From positions 20,073,292-20,137,291 of the forward strand of contig NC_054751.1 in NCBI RefSeq assembly GCF_018143015.1: a stretch of DNA of 64,000 nt. The letters are read 5' to 3'. Positions 34,979 through 46,500 of the stretch are shown in pieces. Origin of the DNA: Lytechinus variegatus (taxonomy: Eukaryota > Echinodermata > Echinoidea > Temnopleuroida > Toxopneustidae). Positions within the stretch are counted from its first letter, which is position 1; every line of letters begins with the position of its first letter. Under the pieces are notes generated by a model. It saw nothing but the letters and a program-made list of their open reading frames with translations. It was not told the DNA's origin and ran no database searches. Position numbers and translations under genes: made by a program.

Positions 34979-35802
34979 GTCTTCATGGATTTAGCCAACT
35001 CATCAAAGATGCAACCCGTGTCACACACACATGTTCTTCTTTATTGGACCATGTGATTTGTAATAACGAACAAAAAATAAGTCAAAGTGGTGTTATTGAT
35101 CTTGGTATAAGTGACCATTCTTTTACTTTCTGTACACGAAAGAAAATTAGGCTGGCTATAGGTGTTCACAGAACCACTGATATTAGATCGTTGAAAAAAT
35201 ATAGCGAAGAATCTTTCAATTTTAAGTTGTCTGCCGTTGATTGGTCAGATTTAACCCAATGCACTGACGTAAATAAGGCTTGGTCAATTTTTCAAAATAC
35301 TTTTATTTCAACGTTGAATATGATAGCGCCTCAAAAACGGATTAGAATTAAACAGAGATCAGAAAACTGGATGACTAAAGATATTATTTCTCTTATTCGA
35401 GAAAGAAATGTGGCGTATAGAAAAATGAAGAAAAATCTAAGCGATCAGGATTATGACACGCTTTCCAAAAGATACAAGAAATTAAGAAATATGGTTCAAA
35501 GAGAGGTGAAAAAGGCCAAATTAGAGTACCTTCAAAATAAAATAGAAGAAAATAAAAATGATTCTAAAAGACTTTGGCAGAATCTAAAAAGTTTGGGATT
35601 AAAAAAGAAAAATGGAAAGGACCAAGAATTAGTCGTTTCAATTGATGGAGAATTATGTCATGATAAGATAACTATTTCCAATGAATTCAATTCCTATTTT
35701 ACAAATGTCGCAGCTACGTTGGTAGATAAACTTCCATCTTGCAAAGACATTTTTAGTGCAGACAGTGAAAAGATTCGTGAATTTTATGAAAAAAAAATAT
35801 AA
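34930..35802 (+). CDS. LINE ORF part 2: endonuclease end and linker
   Basis: The +2 shifted frame continues the same polyprotein. It carries the endonuclease C-terminal motif GISDHSFTF, then a lysine-rich, coiled-coil-like linker before the reverse transcriptase. The join with part 1 is a frameshift between about 34930 and 34965. The frame ends at an A9 run near 35790, where a second shift moves to the RT frame; a length change in this homopolymer is the simplest cause. Confidence 0.8.
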   Translation: MSISEISTGKKYTDLLSLHGFSQLIKDATRVTHTCSSLLDHVICNNEQKISQSGVIDLGISDHSFTFCTRKKIRLAIGVHRTTDIRSLKKYSEESFNFKLSAVDWSDLTQCTDVNKAWSIFQNTFISTLNMIAPQKRIRIKQRSENWMTKDIISLIRERNVAYRKMKKNLSDQDYDTLSKRYKKLRNMVQREVKKAKLEYLQNKIEENKNDSKRLWQNLKSLGLKKKNGKDQELVVSIDGELCHDKITISNEFNSYFTNVAATLVDKLPSCKDIFSADSEKIREFYEKKI

Positions 35803-35855
35803 GCCAAGATAAATTTGAATTATTACCTGTTAGTGATCAATTCATTTTTAATGAG

Positions 35856-37403
35856 TTGCGTAAATTAAATGTATCAAAAAGCACTGGTTTAGATTTGATA
35901 CCTGCTAAATTTCTAAAAGAAGGAGCAAAGAGTTTGTACAAACCATTAAATTTCTTGATAAATCTATCTATCTTTACTAGCACTTTCCCAGAGGATATGA
36001 AAATTGCAAAAGTAACTCCTATTCATAAGAAGAAAGATAAAACTGCTGTTGAAAACTATAGACCTATCAGTGTTTTAAGCATAGTATCCAAAATTCTTGA
36101 AAAGGCGGTATGTGTTCAGATCGAAAAATATTTTAAAGAAACTGATATGATTTACGAATATCAGTCAGGTTTTCGACATGACTATTCGACCGAGACATGC
36201 CTTATTCACTTGACTGATTATCTGAGAACAAATATTTCTAAGGGACAATTCGTTGGGATGGTACTTCTAGATCTTCAAAAAGCATTTGATACAGTTAATC
36301 ACGGCATCTTATTAAAAAAATTACAAATATTGGGTTTTAACCAGGCTACTGTAGCATGGTTCAAATCCTACTTGTCGAATCGACATCAAGTAGTGGCTAT
36401 TCGCGATATTCGTTCCAAAATTATGCCTATAACGTGTGGAGTTCCACAGGGAAGTATTTTAGGCCCAATCCTATTTTCAACTTATATCAATGACATGTCT
36501 ATTTGTATAAAAGCTGGCTGTAAATTATTATTGTATGCAGATGATAGCGTACTACTTTGTTCAAATTCCAACCCAAAATTTGTTGAGGAAAAACTTAGCG
36601 AACAGCTGTCTACATGTGTCGATTGGATGACTGATAATAGATTATCGTTACACTTAGGCAAAACCGAAAGCATTCTGTTTTGTTCTAAAAGTAATCATAA
36701 AACTTCATTTGAATTTGAAGTATCATACAATAATAAGATAATTCAGAGGAAAGAATCTGTAAAGTATTTAGGCATTGAGTTGACTAGCTCCCTTTCATTT
36801 TCATCTTTAGTAGAATCAATCGTAAAAAAGGCGAATGCCCGTTTGAAATTTTTGTACAGGTATCAAAGTTGTATGGATCAAAAAGCAAGGCGTATTCTCT
36901 GTTTTGCACTTATTCAGAGTTTATTTGACTATGCTAACCCTGCTTGGTATAGTGGCATAAGCGAACTCGATAAAAAGAAGTTAAAAATTATACAGAATAA
37001 AATTGTTAGATTCATTAACTGTTCTGGTCCCAGAACCCATGTTGGCTATACCGAACTCACTGGAGCAGGTTTTCTTGAAGTCAACAAAAGATCAAAGCAG
37101 CTTATTTTGCACCACGTGCATAAAATCTATCACAATAGATCGAACCATTACATTGGATCAAACTTTAATCTCGTTACCGAAATACATAACTATAATACAA
37201 GAAACAGCCATTTCAACTTTTGCTTACCAGAAAGGATAGGGAGTATTGGTAACTCCTTTTATTACAATGCTATAAAACATTGGAATTCCCTTCCCAATTA
37301 TATAAAGGAAATAGGAAACTTTTTGCATTTTAAGAGGAAATTGAAAGAATATCTTTCACTTGAGAGTCAAAAAGAAGATGCAAATGATATGTTATACGGT
37401 TGA
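35856..37403 (+). CDS. LINE ORF part 3: reverse transcriptase
   Basis: A 515-residue frame starting inside the RT domain. Visible RT blocks are KVTPIHKKKD and NYRPISVL, motif A LLDLQKAFD (about 138-145), motif B PQGSILGP (197-204) and motif C LLYADD (225-230). After the thumb, the tail with HWNSLPNYI is typical of CR1/Jockey-type LINEs and resembles the fragment at 19633-20013. There is no RNase H domain. Confidence 0.9.
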   Translation: MRKLNVSKSTGLDLIPAKFLKEGAKSLYKPLNFLINLSIFTSTFPEDMKIAKVTPIHKKKDKTAVENYRPISVLSIVSKILEKAVCVQIEKYFKETDMIYEYQSGFRHDYSTETCLIHLTDYLRTNISKGQFVGMVLLDLQKAFDTVNHGILLKKLQILGFNQATVAWFKSYLSNRHQVVAIRDIRSKIMPITCGVPQGSILGPILFSTYINDMSICIKAGCKLLLYADDSVLLCSNSNPKFVEEKLSEQLSTCVDWMTDNRLSLHLGKTESILFCSKSNHKTSFEFEVSYNNKIIQRKESVKYLGIELTSSLSFSSLVESIVKKANARLKFLYRYQSCMDQKARRILCFALIQSLFDYANPAWYSGISELDKKKLKIIQNKIVRFINCSGPRTHVGYTELTGAGFLEVNKRSKQLILHHVHKIYHNRSNHYIGSNFNLVTEIHNYNTRNSHFNFCLPERIGSIGNSFYYNAIKHWNSLPNYIKEIGNFLHFKRKLKEYLSLESQKEDANDMLYG

Positions 37404-37934
37404 TTAAGCCTGAATACTGACCTAGGTCTTTTCTCTTCTCTACCAGGTATTATTATGTATTTTACATAGTGTGATTGAAGCTTCGATATGTTCTTTCTTC
37501 TATTTCTATTTCTTTTATCTCTTCCTATTATCCTCTTCGTGTTGTTATTGTCGTCAACGTTTTTGCTGTTGTTCTCCTTATTTATTTTCCTTCGTTATCA
37601 GTTTCTTCCGTCTCCTTCTACTCCTCGTCCCCATTATTCTTCTGTTGCTCCTCTTCCTTCTCCTTCTCCTTCTTTTCTTCTTCTTCTTCGTTATATTCTT
37701 GTATATATCTAATTTATTGTCTATATATATTATTTATTGGTAATACTAAATTCTGATTTTTTTTCCTTCATTTTTAATATGTAAATAGTATAATTGAACC
37801 ATTTTATTATCTTAATTCAGGACCCCACTGGAAATAAGCTTTCGAGCTTTCGTGGGTCATCCTGTGCAAGCCTGTTGTTTTAATGCTACTGTATATATGT
37901 TATGGTGACTTGCCAAATAAAATCAATCAATCAA
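37404..37934 (+). repeat. LINE 3' UTR with polypyrimidine tract and AATC tail
   Basis: After the ORF the LINE has a strong CT/TTC-rich stretch (about 37480-37710), then a unique end ending AATAAAATCAATCAATCAA. Open frames in the polypyrimidine stretch are compositional and are not genes. Confidence 0.75.
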
Positions 37935-37975
37935 CCCCAGCCCCCCCCCCCCCCGGTTCCGCGGCCCCTGTATTG

Positions 37976-38757
37976 CCAGCGGGAGGATTATAAAATTAGA
38001 AAATATAATATAACACAATTTTCACGTTAAATGCAAACGAAAAAAAATTGGGGAAATTACATCATCAGATCATTACCTCCATGATCAATTCACTCGTTTT
38101 CATGATATGCATATCACTGTTTCTCGTGAAATGTAAAATTTTACTGTCACTCTATTATTTAGTCATCCGTTTTCTGTAATTCACAATAAATTGGTATTCT
38201 ACTAGAATATGGTAAAATAACACCTCCCCGAGATGTAGATTGAGGCCGAATGGAAACAGGCTTTCTTGTTAGAAGCATGCAGAACATAATTATTTACACA
38301 ACTGATTTCATTTTAAGGAATACAAATCAAAAATTAATCTGAATAATCAGATACATAAGTTACAGTGGAGGTGATAAAGGAGGACAATATATTACAAGAA
38401 AAACGAGCAAAACAAGACACTGTAAAAAAAATCATTAAAAAAGGCATGTGAGGCAAACTACTGGCCATGGAGCAGGGAATAAAACATTCTGCATATAGGC
38501 CTATGTGAAATATATATATATATATATATACCGGTACATACAATCTATTTAACTTTTTAAAAATGTCTTCATACTAATCTTCGCGGGGAATGCAACATTC
38601 CCCCTTTTCAAGAATTCAGAAAATGTATCAAAGATTTTGCAGTCGCAAATATATTTTTTTCTTGAAAGCAAAATATTTCATCGTCCAATATAGGTGACTT
38701 GAGACCTAGACACCGCACTGGAAAGTGTTTTTTCCCCTCAAAACTTGCTTATGAACC
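37976..38757. other. No gene recognised
   Basis: AT-rich, with a short TA run at 38511-38530. Confidence 0.4.
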
Positions 38758-38765
38758 TACTGTTC

Positions 38766-40369
<1,604 letters not shown>

Positions 40370-40726
40370 TACTGTTCTACAGAACCGAAGGGTTGTCTTT
40401 GGGCTTTGATCCATTTACGTTTTGTAAATTTCGTTTTGAATAAGATGCTATACATGTATATACATCGATCCGCCCTTTCCCCCTTTCTTTATCCCTTATA
40501 GAGTCGGGTTATTTTGACCCATATGAGCCGGGGATGGATTTAGCCCCACCCCTCCCCCCGAGATCTCGGTCGTCGTTGGCGAGAGCTCCGCAAAAAGAAG
40601 GTTTTGCCTTTATAAGGGTGCGATGAAATAAAATCTTCAAGGCTGTGGCTGAATTTTCATAAATAATAGCTATAGGATAATGGGTGCATTTACAGCCACA
40701 CATTAAAAAAAAATGGTAAGTCTATT

Positions 40727-41084
40727 CACTGGCGTACCTATAGGATTTTCCAAAGGGGGGGGGGGTAAATATTTTGGAGGAAATTTCGTCCGCGAAAAAA
40801 AAATTGACGTGCAAAAAAGCAAAAAAAGAAAAAGGTCTTCATCCCCCCCCATAAAGGATTTCCTACCACAAAAAAAATCTTCAGCTTCAAAAGAGGGGGT
40901 ACATGTCTGCTTTCTTTGCATTTTTACCGTAGTAATTTGGCTTCTCAAAAGGGTAGGGGCACGTCCCCTGGATCATTTGTGACGCGTCGGGGGGGGGGGG
41001 GGCAAGGATACGTCCCGTGCATGTGTTGTGACTCGTCAGGGGGGGGGGCAGTCTGCCCCCTACCCCCCCCCATATACGCTAATG
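40727..41084. mobile_element. Short hAT-like element with G-tract ends
   Basis: Left end CACTGGCGTACCTATAGG and, reverse-complemented, right end CATTAGCGTATATGG resemble each other. The flanks AGTCTATT (40719-40726) and GGCCTATT (41085-41092) match at 6 of 8 bases and may be a decayed duplication. Long G runs (40756, 40991, 41040) and C runs (40845, 41062) dominate the inside. Confidence 0.6.
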
Positions 41085-41464
41085 GGCCTATTGCAATTTG
41101 TTTCTTATGTAATTTATTGTTATATAATTCTTTGTTTTTTCGCATGTTTTTTTAATTATTTTTTTATGGAAGCCGTTGCCAACTAAATTCTTATCATAAA
41201 CAATTAAGGCAAAATAATGGATTTTAATCAGTAGAGTGCAAATAACACATTAATGAATTTTTTGTTAAAAGCACAATTTGCATTGGATTTGTGCCTGACT
41301 GATTCACTGTTTTTGGACTGACATAATGATAATGCTGCGTAATTTCGTAATCGCTTACCCGGGCAAATTTGGCTCAAAAGTCAATGCGAGGCAGCGCGAT
41401 TAAAAAAAATTGTGCGGCGGATTTGTCGCGAAAAATGTCGAGGGGGCAAAACCTGCCGCCCGAG

Positions 41465-41474
41465 CCTTTTAGGG
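41465..41474. mobile_element. Solitary piggyBac-like terminus
   Basis: CCTTTTAGGG followed by TTAA (41475-41478) matches the right end of the 23761-24974 element. No matching left end was found upstream, so it is probably a truncated copy extending left into the C/G-rich 41380-41464 stretch. Confidence 0.4.
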
Positions 41475-42229
41475 TTAAAAGGGACATCATAATTATAGTA
41501 CTGATTAAGCTGCAAAGATCGGGGGCAGAAAATTCTTTCTCGTATAGGAAAAGCGCGTGCGAAATTCTTTTCTTTTCATTTTATAATGAATTGAAAGTGT
41601 TTCTACTTTAAGATCCTCCCCTTCATTTATTCTGATAGGCCTAAATCTTATCCCCCCCCCCCTTTCAAGGGAAGGCAGTCTGCCTGGATCTGTCGGTGAT
41701 AGATTATGACTAGGGGAGCGGAGCGTTTCATTAATAAAAGGGGCATTATTTACCCAGAGTAAATAAGGGTATATTAAAATAGGGCATTTAATGCCGTTAG
41801 AAAGTGCCCCTTTGCCTTCTTATAGGTGCCATTTCCATAATTCTCGTATCAGTTTCCCCAAAGAAAATTGCCCCTCACGGACGCGTTCTGTGCCCTCTAT
41901 TTCATCTGACAAGGAGCCGTTTTCCCGTTTTATGTGCTAACGAGTGTCCCTTGGCCTTCTCTAGGTGCCTGTATAGTTACTCTTTTCATATTGCCCGATG
42001 AGCTCCCGGTTTCTTTATTCAGCGTTCTGCTTCCTTTTGTGATTCAAGTGCACCCTTTAATCGCATAACCCCTTTCAAAATATGATATGCCCCAAGCAGC
42101 CCCTTTCGCTACTTATAGCGTTTGATGAAATTCATCCCCAAATTAAACGGGTCCTTCTAATTCTCAAGTATGAACATAAAAATAGCAAACTACTGTAGTA
42201 ATACATCTCTATCATGTCTATGTGTGTGT

Positions 42230-42380
42230 GTATTTGGGTTTTGTCTATACGTCTGGGACTGACCTTTAACGTCACTATCCGAAAGACGTGATCAGGGCTC
42301 GAACCTCGAACCTCTGCATCAATTTGTAACTTCCCCACAGCTTGGATTACAGGCGAACGCCACAACGCCCAGTTCTGGGT
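42230..42380 (-). mobile_element. Probable tRNA-derived SINE
   Basis: On the minus strand the head has an A-box-like TGTGGCGTTCGCCTG (about 42350-42364) and a B-box GGTTCGAGCCC (42295-42305). It is followed by ATAGTGACGTTAAAGGTCAG, like the conserved GACGTTAAA core shared by many marine invertebrate SINEs. The tail and 3' end are unclear. Confidence 0.5.
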
Positions 42381-43139
42381 ATGAATCAGGTAACAGGTCA
42401 TAAGAGGTCGCTATTCATTTTTAGAGACCAGTCCATAGAGTGTCGACTCCCACAGATAAACATGATAATGGGCTCTAAGATAGAACCTAAGTCTATTGAA
42501 ATCACATCGTTTGGATTCATCTATCCAAATCAAACCGCGAATTTCAATAAAAATAATATTCGTTTCCCTGGTTTGATTAAACCTACACCCAACTGAGACT
42601 CGATCGTCGAAGCACAAGCTTCAGTTTTGGTGCTGTTATGTGGACGTCAACACATTATGGATGCCCCCTGGTGGATGCCTATTGTTAGAAAATTTATAAT
42701 GAGTTAGGTAGTGATGACGAGAGGAAGGGAAGTTTAACCAATGACCTACTAGGTCCATGGTTTAACCAATCGCATAATGATCCAAATTGTGGATGGGACA
42801 AATTCGAGTTGAAATAATATTCAGAAAAAATAAAAATGTACCATATTTAATCCCTTTTCCCCCTTTCTTCTTTTTCTTGCTCTCTATTTTCTCTTATCCA
42901 TGTCCCCCAAGACCCCGCCCCATCTTTACTACCATGTTTAACGTCTCTTTGGTCTTCAATCCAATACTACTGCACTAATTCAGTAAAAATTTTGGCCCCA
43001 CTTTCTGTATAATTTTGTTTTGTAGTGAATTCTAGGAGGGGATGTGACAATAATCTTGTCGTCGGCGGCAAAGCACCATGCGGGGCATATTTCTCACTCT
43101 TTATTTTCGTCATTAAACAATGAATACATGTTACAAATC

Positions 43140-43568
43140 GATACTTAGGGCATTTTCTATATCATTTTCGGAGTATTCTTGTGCGACAGGTCACTAATGG
43201 GCGTGGGCGTGGCCTGACTCCACAGCACAAGAATGCGCGAACTCGTCGACAGTCTTTGTGGGGGCATCCCCTTATGTGAGTCACATTCTAAATATAGGTC
43301 TGTCTGCATCTGCCGGTGACATCATTCGGAATTGCCCCCAGGCCCCAATTGCCGTGTATAATTTAGTAACTGCTAGTTTGTACAGACATTTTCATACTTG
43401 CGTCCTTCATGTCCTTCAACATTTTTCTGAAATTCCGTATTTGGCCTTTGATTTTTGCTTTTCACGAGACTCGACTGCAAGTCTCACTCTCACTTTTGTT
43501 TTGATTTCACGGGAATTTGCCCGGGAATTTGTCGTGTCGTTTGTAGACAGGAGAGGTCGTTTTTCAAG
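43140..43568 (+). promoter_or_regulatory. Likely HTRA2 promoter and 5' UTR
   Basis: This stretch lies directly upstream of the HTRA2 start and is richer in CpG than its surroundings. A GC-box-like GGGCGTGGGCGTGGCC lies at about 43199-43214. No TATA box is evident close to the start. The transcription start cannot be fixed from sequence alone. An in-frame upstream stretch without ATG reaches back to about 43455 and is taken as 5' UTR. Confidence 0.35.
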
Positions 43569-46500
43569 ATGGCTGCCTCCATGTTCAGACAGAGCCTTAA
43601 ACTCTCGCGGATAATGCGCTCCAACACGCCTCTTTTATGGCGATACTCTCCCACCTTGAAACCTCAGAACACTCAGCTGGTGATATCAAGAACTATAACT
43701 GAAAAACAAATGATTGAAAATCGGAAAATTTTCTTCAAAAGGATTGCACAGTTTGTTGGATTGGGTGTGTTTTTGTACATGATTTCGCCATGGGCAAGGC
43801 AACTGAAAGGAGCAAAGTTTGAATCAAGGCGGGACAAGAAAAGACGGCGCCTAACTGAACAACGTGAACTTGAAAACCGGGATATATCCACAGAAGAACT
43901 TTCATTAGAATATCAGGAATCACCTCGGTCAAGAGGAATTTTGCCTGTCGTCAAAGCGGCAGACGTGACAGATTTTGGAACAGGTTACGTGAAGCCAAGA
44001 TCTCAACAGTTCAATTTCATCGCAGACGCTGTCGCTAAAGCTTCACCATCAGTCGTATTTATTGAGATTCATGGAAGGTATGAAATATTACTAATGTAAT
44101 ATAAGAGAATCATGAAAGTTCGATCAGATTCATATTAGCAAAAAAAAAAACACCCCCAAAACCCAAAGCATGAAAATAGGAGCAAATAATTATTACTGTA
44201 AAAACGATTTATATTTAATGCTAATAATAATGATGAAAACTAGTAATTTAATACTAACCACAAGTAATAACTCACACAATATCGATATGATTATCATTAT
44301 CGATAGATGATATTGATATCAAAAGTACTAATTACAAATATGACAACACCGTAATAAAAATAGCAACAATATTTATAATGAACGTTAAGTCATGTAGGCT
44401 AGCCTATGTAGGTAAGCTATGAACTCTCAAAGCTGATTGCAACAATTCTTCTGTTAACTGGTTATCAATTATTTAAATGTTATGCTTTATTTTAGTCTGT
44501 AATGCATATTTTGAGTTTGACTTGTGTTTGCTATGTCATATTTGTAATCAGATATAAATAAAATTCAATTTTTTTTTCAGATATGGAGCTGCAATACTTA
44601 AAAAAATACAACTTAATTCAATTCCATAATGATTTAATTTTTTTTTCAAAGAATGTTTATAGATTTTTTCTTGGAATGTAAGGTTAGAACTGTGACAATG
44701 AAAGACATGAACTCATGCTAAACATGGTGTTTAAATTCTAAATTATCTTTCCAGGCATCCATTCCAGCGAGGTGTAGTTGGGCCAGTCTCTAATGGATCA
44801 GGGTTCATTGTCAGTCCGGATGGTCTTATCTTGACCAATGCCCATGTGGTCGCCAATAAGAGACTAGGCAAGCAATCTGTAAAGGTCAAGCTCTATGATG
44901 GTCGGCTAGTAGACGGCGAGGTCATTGCTGTTGACCCTGTGTCAGACCTTGCTCTGCTTAAAATAGATACAAAGGTTTGTCTTAAAGTAAATTAATCATA
45001 AAATAAAGTAAGCCTATGTGTTAGTGTTTTGAACCCCAATGCATTTTTGTGTGATAATCCCTTTCATCATTCATATATAGTTTAATTATTTATTGCTTAT
45101 TCCTGGCATTTCTTTTTCTGCACTGCATCATGTAACTTAGACTAGATTTCAAGATGATAACCTTATTATAATATTTGTTTATATAGCCCTTTATAATCAC
45201 AAAGAACCATACATCTCAATCAATTGATAATTTATTTCATGTCATAATGTTTAGGAGATTTAAACGTGCATGAATATTGCATTATTTATTGTTATATTTG
45301 TATATTATCAAATTATCAAGGAAAATAAAGTGACATCCAACCAACTACAACACTTTAATCATTAAAGTACAAAGTATACTTCTATTATTTCATGCTATTG
45401 CAGGATAAGCTTCCAGTGATGCGGATGGGGAACTCATCCGCTGCTCGACCAGGGGAATGGGTTATCGCCATGGGGAGTCCTCTGTCGCTCAGCAACACGA
45501 TAACAGCTGGTATCATCAGTACCGTTAGCCGGACAAGCAAGGAGCTAGGTTTGAACAAAAGCATTGACTACATCCAGACTGATGCTGCCATAAATGTAAG
45601 TTAAACATGTAATAATTCAAGATAATTTTGCCTTATGTTTTGAATTGTACAAATATTTTACAGATAAAATTAAAAGTATAAACACAGCCAAACTTTCTAG
45701 TGAATTGCAGTTGGATAACGCATATTATTAGGAAGTGGACACCAAAGTTTAGAGAAGAGACAGATTTAAAATATATAGGATGAAGGTTGGAGAATGTGCT
45801 TTGAATAGTGGATATACAATTTTATGCAGGAATAGCAATAACTGAATAATAAGACAATTTTCCATGCACTTCAATATGAATTGCACATCATTGTGAATTA
45901 AAACAAGCATTCAAATAAATATGTCACACAATGAATAAAGAAGCATGTCACTGAAATAAAGTAAATTGACAGTTAATGATAAATTTGCAATCCCCAAATT
46001 ACTAAATTTATGAAGATTTAAATATGCAATGTGACATGTTAATGTGGTACTACTGTGGTTTGAATATGATATAATCTGGACCAGCTGTTACGCATGGTAT
46101 GCTATTTTGTTCTTTCTCTCCTAGTTTGGAAATTCTGGAGGACCTTTGGTGAACCTCGATGGTGAAGCCATTGGTATCAACACCATGAAAGTCACTTCTG
46201 GAATTTCCTTTGCCATCCCAATAGACCATGCCAGGGACTTTGTAGACAAGGTGCAGAAGCAGATAAAAGGTGGGACTAAGTCTCTTTATTGAGAATTACT
46301 AGTTTCCTAAACTCCAGTTTCAGTCAAAATCTGTCAGATTTACCGGGTAATCACCACTTTTGGGGTTCATTATAATAGGTGCATTATTATTATTGATTGG
46401 ATATAGACTTTTGTATATACAGAAAGCCATGTTGTTTTAGTAATCATTTATTATTCTCTACCAGAAACATTTGGCACATGATTTGTATTTATATATAAGC

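Larger units (their letters stand above)
31880..37934 (+). mobile_element. CR1-like LINE with 2A peptide, nearly full length, interrupted
   Basis: A non-LTR retrotransposon encodes a PHD finger, an AP-type endonuclease and a reverse transcriptase on the plus strand (34022-37403). It ends in a 530-base 3' UTR and a short AATC repeat tail (about 37921-37934). Its 5' UTR appears to be 31880-32147 plus 33935-34021, because a hAT element at 32148-33926 is flanked by an exact 8-bp duplication there. Without that insert the LINE is about 4.3 kb. The coding region is split by two frameshifts, so this copy is inactive. The 5' boundary is approximate. Confidence 0.8.
31754..37970. mobile_element. Small CAGGGG-ended element, split by a four-level nest
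   Basis: Terminal inverted repeats CAGGGGCCGCGGAAC at both ends are flanked by TATTG (31749-31753 and 37971-37975), a 5-bp target duplication. The element's own sequence is only about 31754-31879 plus about 37935-37970; a related short copy lies at 22143-22293. The 6 kb between is a LINE that itself carries two further elements. The CAGGGG ends suggest a hAT-type MITE, although hAT usually makes 8-bp duplications. Confidence 0.8.
41093..43139. other. Intergenic, with SINE and transposon fragments
   Basis: Holds the solitary piggyBac-like end (41465), C-runs near 41650 that resemble element ends, and the SINE (42230-42380). No gene was recognised upstream of the HTRA2 promoter. Confidence 0.4.

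Noticed and set aside
37471-37756. Overlapping Ser/Phe/Leu-rich frames
   Set aside because: They are produced by the polypyrimidine tract of the LINE 3' UTR.
43258-43614. 118-codon frame overlapping the HTRA2 start
   Set aside because: It is in another frame, overlaps the promoter and 5' UTR, and has no domain; HTRA2 begins at 43569.
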